Assembly: GCA_947178125.1 (NCBI GenBank)
Contig: CAMWXB010000019.1
Span: 1 to 56,372, forward strand
Direction of reading: 5' to 3'
Origin: an uncultured Lachnospiraceae bacterium
GTDB taxonomy: Bacteria; Bacillota; Clostridia; Lachnospirales; Lachnospiraceae
DNA length: 56,372 bases
This document shows positions 34,815 through 43,773 of this stretch, in pieces (position 1 is the stretch's first letter; every line of letters begins with the position of its first letter). The position numbers were made by a program, and so were the translations under genes. The notes below the pieces were generated by a model, which worked only from the letters and a program-made list of their open reading frames with translations, was not told the origin of the DNA and made no database searches.

Positions 34815-36293
34815 TTATCTTACTTTTGAAGCCATCCTCAACGATATAATATCATACAACAGCATACACCCCGCCGTATAAAAAAGCCCCATATTATAGA
34901 GCATATACCGCGGTTGGGTAAATATCGTCAGCCCGACCGCCACGGAATTGACTGCAATTCCTGTCATTACAATAAATGCAAAAAGAAGACTGTGCTCTAT
35001 CTGTTCTATCCTGTTCCGGTATTCAGCCGCACCCTGTATCTGCTGTTCCGCTTTTAGCAGCTTCTTTTTTTGTATAATAAGATACAAAGCCATCGTCCCT
35101 GTCAACAGATAAGCTGCAATCGCATACAGATTCAACAGGCTCGTCGCTCTTGCGATGGAATTGACAAATCCCTTCCAGATATTATAGGCCCATATCAGCG
35201 TCAGCGGCATTTTATCCTGTCCAAGCAGCGTACGGACCATCCTTTCACAGATTTCATCATACTTCAATGCGGCTTCGACTTCCGCATAATAAAAGTTCTC
35301 ACGGGTATAGTCTGCTATCACAGGATTAATAATACCATAGCCAATCGCATCGTAGCTATCTGCAAAATGTGATGAAACAGGCAGCCATCCCGGCTCCGCA
35401 TAGGGATACAAAAGCTGCTGCTCATCCGCCTGCTCCATAATTTCCAGATAAAGCATCCGGAGTGTTTCGTCTTTGAAAAGACTACTGTCTTTTTCCACAT
35501 CAGAAGAATACAGCAGAACGCATAAAAAACCCATCGAATTATGGCAATGCTCTATCCATTCCCCCCGCACCGCATAATTATAAGTCCTGTCAAATAATTT
35601 ACCTGCTATCATTACCGAAAACATCAGCAGGATAAGCATACAGAATTTCCGGTATTTCTGACTTCGTATGACATAATACCATACAAAGACCACCCCCATA
35701 ATGAGTATTGTGATCAACATCTGCTTTCTCAGACTGATCAATAAAAAAGAGAGGAACATTACCCCTGCCGCATGACGTTTCTGTCCGGTAATGACATAAA
35801 GATACAGTTCCACAATGAACAGCACAAAAAGGGATAATCCCAGTCCTTCCGTCATAATACAGTCTGTATAGACAGAACCTCTGATCGCCGCAAATCTGCA
35901 AAGCAGTGAGACCGCAAACTGAAAACCGATTGCTGCTATCTGCAGTATAGCGCTCCCATTTTTCGTTTTTTTAATCATATATCCCGCATACCAGGTAGAA
36001 AGACCTGCAATCAGGCTCTGAACAACAACTGCCGTCATCAGGCCCTCTCCGGTAATCTCCGCATCTTCCCGTACGTTCATCAATGCAAGAAAAATCGGAT
36101 ATAACGGCTCCCTTGAAATGTCCATAGAGACGTAACTCATGGAATCCTTACACCAAACTGGTCCGTCACAGATTGGAAAAAGAAGGTAGAACAAAAGACA
36201 GATTATCAATAAAATCATATCGTACATGTGACATTTATTGCAAATAAATTTATAAAAAGAAAAAACGGTATTTTTCTGACGGGTATGTATCAT
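34815..36293 (-). CDS. Polytopic membrane protein, GT-C glycosyltransferase-like
   Basis: A 492-residue membrane protein with about ten hydrophobic helices. After the first helix comes an acidic loop CKDSMSYVSMDISREPLYPIF, like the catalytic-Asp loop of GT-C enzymes that use lipid-linked sugars; a large external loop (about 240-340) follows. Function and substrate are unknown. The ATG at 36293 has AAAGAG directly before it and a second Met at residue 23 is possible. It stands alone, between the aldolase gene and an AraC regulator. Confidence 0.65.
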   Translation of the reverse strand: MIHTRQKNTVFSFYKFICNKCHMYDMILLIICLLFYLLFPICDGPVWCKDSMSYVSMDISREPLYPIFLALMNVREDAEITGEGLMTAVVVQSLIAGLSTWYAGYMIKKTKNGSAILQIAAIGFQFAVSLLCRFAAIRGSVYTDCIMTEGLGLSLFVLFIVELYLYVITGQKRHAAGVMFLSFLLISLRKQMLITILIMGVVFVWYYVIRSQKYRKFCMLILLMFSVMIAGKLFDRTYNYAVRGEWIEHCHNSMGFLCVLLYSSDVEKDSSLFKDETLRMLYLEIMEQADEQQLLYPYAEPGWLPVSSHFADSYDAIGYGIINPVIADYTRENFYYAEVEAALKYDEICERMVRTLLGQDKMPLTLIWAYNIWKGFVNSIARATSLLNLYAIAAYLLTGTMALYLIIQKKKLLKAEQQIQGAAEYRNRIEQIEHSLLFAFIVMTGIAVNSVAVGLTIFTQPRYMLYNMGLFYTAGCMLLYDIISLRMASKVR

Positions 36294-36457
36294 CTCTTTT
36301 GTGCCTCGTTTCTATATTATTATAAATTATAGTTTATTTCTATATCCGTACTCTTCATATTCCCCAATTCATGAGTATACTATACATCTCTAAATTTTTT
36401 CACCGCAAAATCTCAAATCCAATGACAAGCAAATCTTATGACAAACAAGTTTATCGG

Positions 36458-36533
36458 GGAGAATGCCCTGTTTCTGGGTATTCTCCTGTGTGAGAAAGAC
36501 TTACCGTGCAAGCCCTGGAAGTTCTTCTCACAC
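36458..36533 (-). repeat. Structured intergenic element, copy A
   Basis: On the minus strand GTGTGAGAA pairs with TTCTCACAC nine bases deep around a short core (36488-36533), followed by a hairpin GGAGAAT...ATTCTCC (36458-36486). The element starts at the last base of the TAG stop codon of the AraC gene. It lacks the inner AGAAGTTCT helix of the other copies, so it is a short form. Confidence 0.75.
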
Positions 36534-37327
36534 TATGTCACCCAGTGCTTACGATAATTCTTCTTCCTGAAATTGCCAGGAGTCTCTCCGACTACTTTTC
36601 TGAATGCAAGAGCAAAGTGGCTTCCATCAGAAAAGGCAAGGTATTGGCCTATCTCACTGCAGCTATAATCGGAATACATAAGCATATTCTTAGCTGTCTG
36701 GATTTTCTTTTCACATATATATTGACTTATTGTGCTTCCCATTTCTTTGTGAAACAATCTGCTGAAATAAGACCGTTCCAGTCCTACATATACTGCAACA
36801 TCCGCAGCTTTTATATTTTCATGAAGATGATTGTTCACATAATCTATCGCCTTTACACAATGTATCGACATCAATTTGTATTTTTGAATCTTACTCATGC
36901 GCCTGGCATAATCAACACAAGCCCTATAGTATATTTCTCTTACTGTTTTCTGGTCTGCAGCCCGATCTAACAGCTTGATGTAATAGTCACTCAGATTATA
37001 ACTTATAGATTCCTCCATACCATCCTCTATGCAAAATCTGCATACCATAGCGATTGTTACTACTGCATGGTATTTTAAATTTTGAAGCGTATTGTCGGAT
37101 AATATACCGCGTTCGACTGCATCTACATCCATATAATTTTGATTCTTCACAGCTTCCACGTCACCGGAACTTACTAAATGGTAGAAACTAAGCTCTGTGT
37201 CATAGGTTGGATGTTCTATATTATATTCTAACTGCATGAATTTTTGCATCACCATCGCTATATTAACCGATGCGTCTGAAACTGTATCATTTTTCATTTT
37301 TCTGTCCCGATTCTGTTCGTTCATCAT
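36533..37327 (-). CDS. AraC family transcriptional regulator
   Basis: A 264-residue regulator with a C-terminal double helix-turn-helix (IKAADVAVYVGLERSYFSRLF and CSEIGQYLAFSDGSHFALAF) and an all-helical N-terminal part, unlike the cupin type seen in the other AraC proteins here. Two ATGs in tandem follow GGGAGG, with the second (37324) better spaced. It is transcribed divergently from the GH5-SMR operon 126 bases away and is its likely regulator. A structured repeat begins at its stop codon. Confidence 0.9.
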   Translation of the reverse strand: MMNEQNRDRKMKNDTVSDASVNIAMVMQKFMQLEYNIEHPTYDTELSFYHLVSSGDVEAVKNQNYMDVDAVERGILSDNTLQNLKYHAVVTIAMVCRFCIEDGMEESISYNLSDYYIKLLDRAADQKTVREIYYRACVDYARRMSKIQKYKLMSIHCVKAIDYVNNHLHENIKAADVAVYVGLERSYFSRLFHKEMGSTISQYICEKKIQTAKNMLMYSDYSCSEIGQYLAFSDGSHFALAFRKVVGETPGNFRKKNYRKHWVT

Positions 37328-37453
37328 GCCTCCCGTTACCGAATATTTAAAAGTCTTAAATCTAATATAAAAGTCACATTTATTATATTACATGTATTAC
37401 TAAAATGATAGACTTAAAACAGAAACTACATTTATGATAACAGGAGGTATATT

Positions 37454-38491
37454 ATGACAACAGTAAAAGGCTTTAGAAAAGGTGCAAATCTGGGCGGCTG
37501 GTTATCACAGGGACCACTTGTCAAAGAACACCTGGACACATTTATTACAGAGAAAGATATTGCAAGAATTGCATCATGGGGACTTGACCACATAAGACTT
37601 CCTATCGACTATGATAATTTTGAAAACGAGGATGGTACGGATATATTAGAAGGTTACAGACATATTGATGATTGTATTGCCTGGTGTAAAAAATACAATC
37701 TGAATATGGTTCTCGATCTCCACAAAACACAGGGATACATATTTGACGATTTTGAGTATTCTAAAAATTTTTTTGATGACGAGCGGTTACAGGCCAGGTT
37801 TTATGGAATATGGCATAAACTCATGAAAAAATATGCTGAATATTCGGATATGTTGATGGTTGAACTGTTAAATGAAGTTGTCAGGGATGATGTTGTAGAT
37901 AAATGGAACGATATAGCTTCCAAATGTATTGATATTATCAGGAGCTATTCGTCTGACATTAAAATTCTTGTAGGCGGTGTATCCTACAATGCCGTAAGTT
38001 CTGTGGAACTTCTACCTGATTTTGATGACAGGAATATCGTTTATAATTTTCATTGCTACGAACCACAGCTTTTCACGCATCAGTCAGCATATTGGGTCGA
38101 AAATATGCCACTTGATTTTCATATAGGTTACCCTGCCGATTGGGATGAGGTTTGCAGGCTGACTTATGATATGAATATTACGCCTGCAATTCTCTGCATT
38201 GAAGAGAGTCAAAAAATGGACATAACCTCACTTACTCCTGCTTTCTTCGAAAAAATCTTTGCTCCGGCTGTCAAAATTGCCAAAGAGCGCGGCAAATGTT
38301 TGTACTGTGGTGAGTACGGCGTCATTGATCAAGCTGTTCCGGAGGACGCGGTCCGCTGGTTTAAGGATATTCATTTCGTATTTGAAAAATATGGAATCGG
38401 CCGTTCCGTGTGGAATTACAAAGGAAAAGATTTTGGTCTTGTTGACGAACATTATGACGATGTAAGAGACGAACTTATAAAGTATTTGTAA
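37454..38491 (+). CDS. GH5-type glycoside hydrolase, cytoplasmic
   Basis: A 345-residue family 5 hydrolase (cellulase/exo-glucanase-like TIM barrel). The catalytic acid/base is Glu141 in LLNEV and the nucleophile Glu287 in YCGEYGV; His200 and Tyr202 in NFHCYEP are the family's substrate-binding residues, and IRLPIDYDNF near 47-56 is typical. With no signal peptide it should act on imported beta-glucosides or oligosaccharides. AGGAGG precedes the ATG at 7 bases. A small multidrug-type transporter gene follows after 20 bases; an AraC gene is divergent. Confidence 0.9.
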   Translation: MTTVKGFRKGANLGGWLSQGPLVKEHLDTFITEKDIARIASWGLDHIRLPIDYDNFENEDGTDILEGYRHIDDCIAWCKKYNLNMVLDLHKTQGYIFDDFEYSKNFFDDERLQARFYGIWHKLMKKYAEYSDMLMVELLNEVVRDDVVDKWNDIASKCIDIIRSYSSDIKILVGGVSYNAVSSVELLPDFDDRNIVYNFHCYEPQLFTHQSAYWVENMPLDFHIGYPADWDEVCRLTYDMNITPAILCIEESQKMDITSLTPAFFEKIFAPAVKIAKERGKCLYCGEYGVIDQAVPEDAVRWFKDIHFVFEKYGIGRSVWNYKGKDFGLVDEHYDDVRDELIKYL

Positions 38492-38511
38492 ATTATTCTG
38501 GAGGCTGGAAA

Positions 38512-38838
38512 ATGGCATATATTTTATTAGGCCTGGCAATAGGGCTTGAGTTATTGGCAACAACATTGTTGAAATATTCGGTTGGGTTTACGAAACTATG
38601 GCCAACTTTAGGATGTATATTATCATATATTTCCTGCTTTTATCTTCTGTCCAAAGCACTAAATACAATAAATTTAGGTGTGGCGTATGCAACCTGGAGC
38701 GCTGTGGGAATCGTTGTAACATCCATTATATCAGCAACATTATTTGGAGAAAAAGTAAATTTAACAGGTGCCATGTCGCTTGTTTTGATAATTACTGGAT
38801 GTATTTTGCTGAATTTATATGGCACAACGAGTAAATAA
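38512..38838 (+). CDS. SMR family transporter (EmrE/QacE-like)
   Basis: A 108-residue, four-helix small multidrug resistance protein. It carries the essential membrane Glu13 in GLAIGLELLATTLLK and the later signature LGVAYATWSAVGIV. The family exports cations or guanidinium by exchange for protons. It lies 20 bases after the GH5 gene with GGAGG upstream, so the two are one operon, an unusual pairing whose reason is unclear. Confidence 0.92.
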   Translation: MAYILLGLAIGLELLATTLLKYSVGFTKLWPTLGCILSYISCFYLLSKALNTINLGVAYATWSAVGIVVTSIISATLFGEKVNLTGAMSLVLIITGCILLNLYGTTSK

Positions 38839-38865
38839 ACTCCTGCTTTTGTGAAAATAATGAAC

Positions 38866-38946
38866 TGTGAGAAGGGTTCGCCCTCGAACCATAGAAATTC
38901 TTATCGAAGCATCCTCTGGCGCGAGTTTTAGAACTTCTTCTCACAC
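38866..38946 (-). repeat. Structured intergenic element, copy B
   Basis: Between the fabH stop codon and the convergent SMR gene. On the minus strand TGTGAGAAG pairs with CTTCTCACA; AGAAGTTCT can pair with AGAATTTCT by one G-U pair; and GGTTCG/CGAACC form a perfect 6-bp hairpin. The element begins one base after the TAA of fabH. No terminal AGAAT hairpin is seen in this copy. Confidence 0.75.
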
Positions 38947-39909
38947 TTACCATTCAAGCACCGCCGAACCCCAAGTCAGACCGCCGCCAAATCCGGACAG
39001 CACGATTTTCATTCCCGGCTTCAGCAGTCCCTTCCGGTTCATTTCATCCAGCAGAATCGGTACACTTGCCGCGGAAATATTTCCACAGTGGTCCAGACTC
39101 GTCGGAAACTTCTCTTCCGGTGCTTTCAAACGCTTTGCCACGGATTGTATAATCCGGATGTTCGCCTGGTGCAGTGCAAAATAATCGATATCCTCTATCG
39201 TAAGGCCCGCTGCCTCGACTACTTTTCTGATAGACGCAGGCACTGTCATAACCGCAAATTTATAGACTTCCTGTCCATCCATCTGCGTATAGGAAAAAGC
39301 AGTTGGATTTTTTACAAAAGGATTATTATTCTTTCTGTTCTGACAGGTCAATACCATTCCTCTCGTCCCGTCGGAACCCTGGTCATATGCGAGCAGTCCC
39401 GTTTCGCCGCTGCGCACGACTGCTGCGCCTGCACCGTCTCCAAACAGCACGCAGGTACTTCTGTCATTCCAATCCATAATCTTAGACAGTGTTTCCGCTC
39501 CCAAAATCAGGGCCGTTCTATAAATACCGGTTTTCAAATAAGCGTCCGCGATATGCAGCGCGAACATAAAACCGGAACAGGCCGCATTGACATCAAAAGC
39601 AACTGCCTTGTCGGCTCCGATTGCCGCCTGCACTTCACACGCGGTAGAAGGCGTCACATAGTCGCCTGTTATCGTGCCGACAATGATCAAATCTATCTCT
39701 TGCGGAGAAACCCCCGCATTTTCCATTGCTCTCTCAGCCGCCGTCACCGACATCACCGCCGTTGTTTCTTCTTTTACGAGCCGGCGCTCTCTGATACCCG
39801 TCCTACTGCTTATCCACTCATCGGATGTATCCATTATTTTTGACAAGTCGTCGTTTGTTACGATCATTTCCGGCAGACAGCTTCCGGTCCCTATGATTCT
39901 CGTTCTCAT
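38947..39909 (-). CDS. fabH: 3-oxoacyl-ACP synthase III
   Basis: A 320-residue KAS III that starts fatty acid synthesis by condensing an acyl-CoA with malonyl-ACP. The catalytic triad is visible: Cys111 in NAACSGF, His in FALHQANIRI, and Asn in DHCGNISAAS. The start is MRTRIIGTGSCLP with only a weak upstream site (GAAGGG too far). Here it is the last gene of the fab cluster, whereas in many Firmicutes it comes first. Copy B of the structured repeat follows at its stop codon. Confidence 0.96.
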   Translation of the reverse strand: MRTRIIGTGSCLPEMIVTNDDLSKIMDTSDEWISSRTGIRERRLVKEETTAVMSVTAAERAMENAGVSPQEIDLIIVGTITGDYVTPSTACEVQAAIGADKAVAFDVNAACSGFMFALHIADAYLKTGIYRTALILGAETLSKIMDWNDRSTCVLFGDGAGAAVVRSGETGLLAYDQGSDGTRGMVLTCQNRKNNNPFVKNPTAFSYTQMDGQEVYKFAVMTVPASIRKVVEAAGLTIEDIDYFALHQANIRIIQSVAKRLKAPEEKFPTSLDHCGNISAASVPILLDEMNRKGLLKPGMKIVLSGFGGGLTWGSAVLEW

Positions 39910-39957
39910 AATATAAATATATACCCTTCTTTTTCACTTGCTGGCAGGCAGCACCTG

Positions 39958-41013
39958 TCAAGGAGCAAACTCCGCCATAATATCCTTCACATACTCCATT
40001 TTTTCAGCCCGATAGGCATTGGCTCCGCAGAACAGCAGCGCATCCTCCACATGGCCTGTTGCCGCATTGATAAGCGCATCCGTTATACAATAAGGGGTCT
40101 GCGCCGGATTGCAGGTACTGATACAGCTATGACATCTTCCATGTGGAATCTTTCCCGCCTTCGCCTTTTCCATAAAAGGATTCCGAATCGCTCTGCCAGG
40201 CATACCGACAGGACTCTGGACAATCACAATATCCTCTTTATGTGCGCGGATATAACACTGTTTATAGGCATCATCCGCATCGCATTCGTAAGTGGTCACA
40301 AATCTGGTCGCCATCTGCACGCCGGATATTCCCAACTCCAGATAATGTTCCATATCTTCTCTCGTATAAATACCGCCCGCCATAATGACCGGTATCCGCG
40401 TATGATGCTCTTCCCCGGCTTCATTGACATACCGGAGGATTTTCAGAACCTCATCATCATAATGAAGCGCTTCCGGATTTTCTGCCTGTTCTCTCGTAAA
40501 ACCGAGATGGCCGCCCGCCAACGGCCCCTCTATAACGACAGCATCCGGCCTTTTGTCATATTTCTTTGACCAGTACTTCATAATGACCTGAACGGATTTG
40601 ACACTGGACACGATCGGAACCAGTTTTGTTCCGCTCCCCTGTGTATACTTTGGCAGATCCACAGGCAAACCTGCACCCGAAACAATTAAATCCGCGCCGG
40701 CTGCGGCGGCCGCCTTAACATATTCCTCATACTTCTGCGTCGCCACCATAATGTTCACACCGACAATGCCGCCTTTTGCAATCTGTCTGGCTTTGTCGAT
40801 TTCTGTCGAAATGGCCTTTAAATTGCAGGCAATCGGCTCAAGGTCAAAATTCGGTTCCCGATAGCCAATCTGTGCCGTCGAAATGATACCGATTCCACCT
40901 TCAGCCGCTACAGCACCGGCCAGCCCGGACAGACTGACTCCTACGCCCATCCCGCCCTGCATGACAGGAACACGCGCCGTTAAATCTCCTATGACAAGAG
41001 GTTCTATTTTCAT
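39958..41013 (-). CDS. FabK-related flavin oxidoreductase with a Cys cluster (nitronate monooxygenase family)
   Basis: A 351-residue FMN-dependent TIM-barrel protein of the nitronate monooxygenase/FabK/YrpB family: VPVMQGGMGVGVSLSGLA at the N-terminus, GGHLGF with the candidate catalytic His near residue 165, and IMAGGIYTREDME as phosphate-binding loop. Near residue 300 it has CHSCISTC...C, four cysteines in a CxxCx3Cx6C pattern absent from the shorter FabK at 44807. It may be a second enoyl reductase or a different flavoenzyme of lipid metabolism; an iron-sulfur site is only a guess. It sits between fabZ and fabH. Confidence 0.82.
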   Translation of the reverse strand: MKIEPLVIGDLTARVPVMQGGMGVGVSLSGLAGAVAAEGGIGIISTAQIGYREPNFDLEPIACNLKAISTEIDKARQIAKGGIVGVNIMVATQKYEEYVKAAAAAGADLIVSGAGLPVDLPKYTQGSGTKLVPIVSSVKSVQVIMKYWSKKYDKRPDAVVIEGPLAGGHLGFTREQAENPEALHYDDEVLKILRYVNEAGEEHHTRIPVIMAGGIYTREDMEHYLELGISGVQMATRFVTTYECDADDAYKQCYIRAHKEDIVIVQSPVGMPGRAIRNPFMEKAKAGKIPHGRCHSCISTCNPAQTPYCITDALINAATGHVEDALLFCGANAYRAEKMEYVKDIMAEFAP

Positions 41014-41073
41014 TTATATTTTCTCTCCTTATAGGTTCAACCCACTCAAGCAGAATGGCTCAAGCAAAAAGTG

Positions 41074-41092
41074 AGCTCTGCACAGCAGAGTT
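41074..41092 (-). other. Hairpin after fabZ
   Basis: AGCTCTGC, a three-base loop and GCAGAGTT form a stem 8 bases after the fabZ stop codon. A T-run follows on the minus strand, so it may be a weak terminator or pausing site inside the operon. Confidence 0.5.
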
Positions 41093-41099
41093 CTCTCAA

Positions 41100-41534
41100 C
41101 TACGAATTCCCAATAGCAAAGGTGAGCTCTGCTGTTGTTACCAGCTTCCCATCCACATACGCTTTCGCCGAACCTACACCGATAGGCCCTTTGACCTTAA
41201 CAATTTCCGTCTCCAGCGTCAGCACATCTCCCGGCGTTACTTTGCCTTTGAACTTCGCCGAATTGATTGCCGCAAAATAAGCCGTTTTCCCTTTAAATTC
41301 CGGCTGACTCAAAATAGCCACCGCGCCTGTCTGCGCCAGCGCTTCAATGATCAGCACACCCGGCATGACCGGTTCTGTCGGAAAATGTCCTGCAAAATAA
41401 GGCTCGTTATACGAAACACATTTTCTGGCAACCGCTTTTACGCCCGGTTCCAGCTCTTCAATCGTATCGAGCAGCATGAACGGCTGTCTGTGTGGAATGA
41501 TTTCCATGATTTCCTTTGCGCTTAAAACTGACAT
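41100..41534 (-). CDS. fabZ: 3-hydroxyacyl-ACP dehydratase
   Basis: A 144-residue hot-dog-fold dehydratase. The signature HRQPFMLLD and the catalytic His with downstream Glu in GHFPTEPVMPGVLIIEALAQ are intact. It removes water from 3-hydroxyacyl-ACP in each elongation round. It follows fabF after 21 bases. In many relatives accB lies between fabF and fabZ, but it is absent here. Confidence 0.96.
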   Translation of the reverse strand: MSVLSAKEIMEIIPHRQPFMLLDTIEELEPGVKAVARKCVSYNEPYFAGHFPTEPVMPGVLIIEALAQTGAVAILSQPEFKGKTAYFAAINSAKFKGKVTPGDVLTLETEIVKVKGPIGVGSAKAYVDGKLVTTAELTFAIGNS

Positions 41535-41555
41535 CTCTATGACTATATTCCTTTC

Positions 41556-42791
41556 TTACTCACTATATTTTTTTACAAGAATGCTCGCATTGTGCCCGCC
41601 GAATCCAAGTGAATTCGACAACGCATACATAAATTCACCTTCCGCCGGCTCGATGCAGTAGTCCAGATCACATTCTTCATCCGGAATCCGATAGCCCGCC
41701 GTCTTATGAATGAAACCTTCCTGCAGTTCCTTCACGCAGGTAACAAATTCAACCGCCCCCGCTGCACCGAGAAGATGCCCTATCATGGATTTTGTTGAAT
41801 TAATCTTGATATTCCCGGCATGCTCACCGAACGCCAACTTAATTGCTCTCGTCTCGAACAGGTCATTATGATGTGTGCTCGTTCCATGTGCGTTGATATA
41901 AGTAATATCGCTCATCGGAACACCTGCATCTGCGACCGCATATTCCATCGCTTTTGCCGCACCGGAGCCGTCCTCTGCGGGTGAAGTAATATGATAAGCG
42001 TCGGATGTACAGCCATAACCAACTACCTCCGCGTAAATTTTCGCTCCTCTTGCTTTGGCATGCTCCAGCTCTTCCAATACAACGATGCCTGCGCCTTCTC
42101 CCATGACAAAACCGCTCCGTTCTTTATCAAAAGGAATAGAACATCTTGCCGGGTCATCCGAAGAAGTAAGCGCCGTCAAAGCGGAAAAGCCTGCAATTCC
42201 AATCGGTGTAACACTGCTCTCCGTACCGCCTGCCACCATAATATCCGCATCCCCATACTGAATCGTGCGATATGCTTCTCCAATGGAATTGGTGCCAGTT
42301 GCACACGCCGTTACGACATTGATGCTCTTTCCCTTTAGTCCGAACTGAATCGACACATTTCCAGCCGCCATATTGGAAATCATGAGTGGAACAAGAAGAG
42401 GTTCCACTCTGGACGGTCCTTTTTCCAACAACCGGCTATGCGCTCTTTCCATCGCCTGTAAAGAGCCGATTCCGGAACCGACGGAAACGCCCACGCGGAA
42501 AGGGTCTTCTTTTTCCATGTCGATTCCCGCATCTTCCATTGCTTCTTTTGTTGCTGCCACCGCATACTGACAGAAAAGCTCCATACGCTTTGCCGCTTTG
42601 AAGTCCATATAATTTTTCCCTTCAAAACCCTTTACCTCTGCCGCCAATCTGCATTTATATTCCGATGCGTCGAATTTGGTGATTTCGCCAAACCCCGTCT
42701 TACCCGCTTTCACACCGGCCCAAAATTCTTCCACGCCAAGCCCTATCGGGGTAATTGCCCCCATACCTGTTACGACCACTCTTCTGCTCAT
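41556..42791 (-). CDS. fabF: 3-oxoacyl-ACP synthase II
   Basis: A 411-residue KAS II elongating enzyme. Active-site Cys163 lies in TACATGTNSIG, the two histidines in NAHGTST and KSMIGHLLGAAG, and the C-terminus has SLGFGGHNASIL. AGGAG lies about 11 bases before the ATG. A 202-base gap to fabG contains copy C of the structured repeat, unusually long for this otherwise compact operon. Confidence 0.96.
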   Translation of the reverse strand: MSRRVVVTGMGAITPIGLGVEEFWAGVKAGKTGFGEITKFDASEYKCRLAAEVKGFEGKNYMDFKAAKRMELFCQYAVAATKEAMEDAGIDMEKEDPFRVGVSVGSGIGSLQAMERAHSRLLEKGPSRVEPLLVPLMISNMAAGNVSIQFGLKGKSINVVTACATGTNSIGEAYRTIQYGDADIMVAGGTESSVTPIGIAGFSALTALTSSDDPARCSIPFDKERSGFVMGEGAGIVVLEELEHAKARGAKIYAEVVGYGCTSDAYHITSPAEDGSGAAKAMEYAVADAGVPMSDITYINAHGTSTHHNDLFETRAIKLAFGEHAGNIKINSTKSMIGHLLGAAGAVEFVTCVKELQEGFIHKTAGYRIPDEECDLDYCIEPAEGEFMYALSNSLGFGGHNASILVKKYSE

Positions 42792-42860
42792 CTATTACCA
42801 TGCTCCTTTTCTCAATCTATAAAACCCAATAACATGTGCCCACCGGGCACACCAAAATAC

Positions 42861-42994
42861 CTGACAGAATCGCCTGTGCGATTCTGTCGGGTGAAAAAGA
42901 TTTGCTTTGCAAATCATAGAAGTTCTTGACGTTTCACCTTCAGGTGAAACTTAAACACGCCCTCTGGTGTGAGCCTTAGAACTTCTTCTCACCC
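42861..42994 (-). repeat. Structured intergenic element, copy C
   Basis: Between fabG and fabF on their coding strand. GGGTGAGAA (starting with the last base of the fabG TAG stop) closes with TTTTTCACCC; inside are AGAAGTTCT/AGAACTTCT, a perfect GTTTCACCT/AGGTGAAAC hairpin and a perfect GATTTGC/GCAAATC hairpin. A terminal ACAGAATCG/CGATTCTGT hairpin follows. Pairing is kept although loop and stem sequences differ from copies B and D. Confidence 0.8.
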
Positions 42995-43731
42995 TATGCC
43001 ATTCCCCCATCAACAGAAATGACCTGTCCTGTAATATATGACGCCTTGTCGCTTGCAAGAAATGCCACCGTTTCTGCAACATCCTTCGGCGTTCCCGCTC
43101 TTTGCAGCGGAATCTGTGACAGAACCGCCTCTTTTGCCGAATCCGTCATGGCCTGCGTCATATCGGTATCGATATATCCGGGCGCAACTGCATTGACCGT
43201 AATATTCCGGCTCGCCAGTTCTTTTGCCACCGACTTTGTAAGTCCGATAACACCCGCTTTCGATGCCGCATAATTGGCCTGCCCCGCATTTCCGAGAATG
43301 CCGGTCACGGAAGAAAGATTGATGATCCTTCCGGCCTTCTGCTTCAAAAAAGGACGATACATGTGCTTCATCGTATTAAATGTGCCTTTCAGATTCGTTT
43401 CGATAACCGAATCGAAATCCGCATCCGTCATTCTGATCATCAGATTATCTTTTGTAATGCCCGCATTATTTACAAGAATATCGATATGCCCGAATATCGC
43501 CAGCATATCCGTTATCATTTTCCCACAGGCTTCATAATCGCCCACCGAACACTGCACCGCCGCCGCTTTCCGGCCCATGCCCTCTATCTCCCGGGCAACT
43601 TCCTCAGCCTTTTCTTTGGCACCATTATAATTCACAATAACATCCGCTCCATATTCCGCCAGCGTCAAAGCAATCTCACGCCCGATGCCGCGGCTCGCCC
43701 CTGTTACAAGCGCAACCTTTCCTGTCAGCAT
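42994..43731 (-). CDS. fabG: 3-oxoacyl-ACP reductase
   Basis: A 245-residue SDR reductase using [13 protein letters not shown] (cofactor loop, residues 10-17), NNAGITKD, the catalytic Ser in NLSSVTG, YAASKAG with Tyr and Lys, and the PGYIDTDMT stretch are all present. The start ATG at 43731 has AAGGAG at about 9 bases; the frame's earlier Met lies too near fabD and lacks a site. It lies 42 bases after fabD. Confidence 0.96.
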   Translation of the reverse strand: MLTGKVALVTGASRGIGREIALTLAEYGADVIVNYNGAKEKAEEVAREIEGMGRKAAAVQCSVGDYEACGKMITDMLAIFGHIDILVNNAGITKDNLMIRMTDADFDSVIETNLKGTFNTMKHMYRPFLKQKAGRIINLSSVTGILGNAGQANYAASKAGVIGLTKSVAKELASRNITVNAVAPGYIDTDMTQAMTDSAKEAVLSQIPLQRAGTPKDVAETVAFLASDKASYITGQVISVDGGMA

Positions 43732-43773
43732 ATTTTTTCTCCTTTTCAGCTTTGCCAGTCTCTGCATTCTCTC

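Noticed and set aside
38866..38946. Copy B as a simple terminator for fabH and the convergent SMR gene
   Set aside because: No T tract follows on either strand, and its parts match three other copies, one of them in the middle of an operon.
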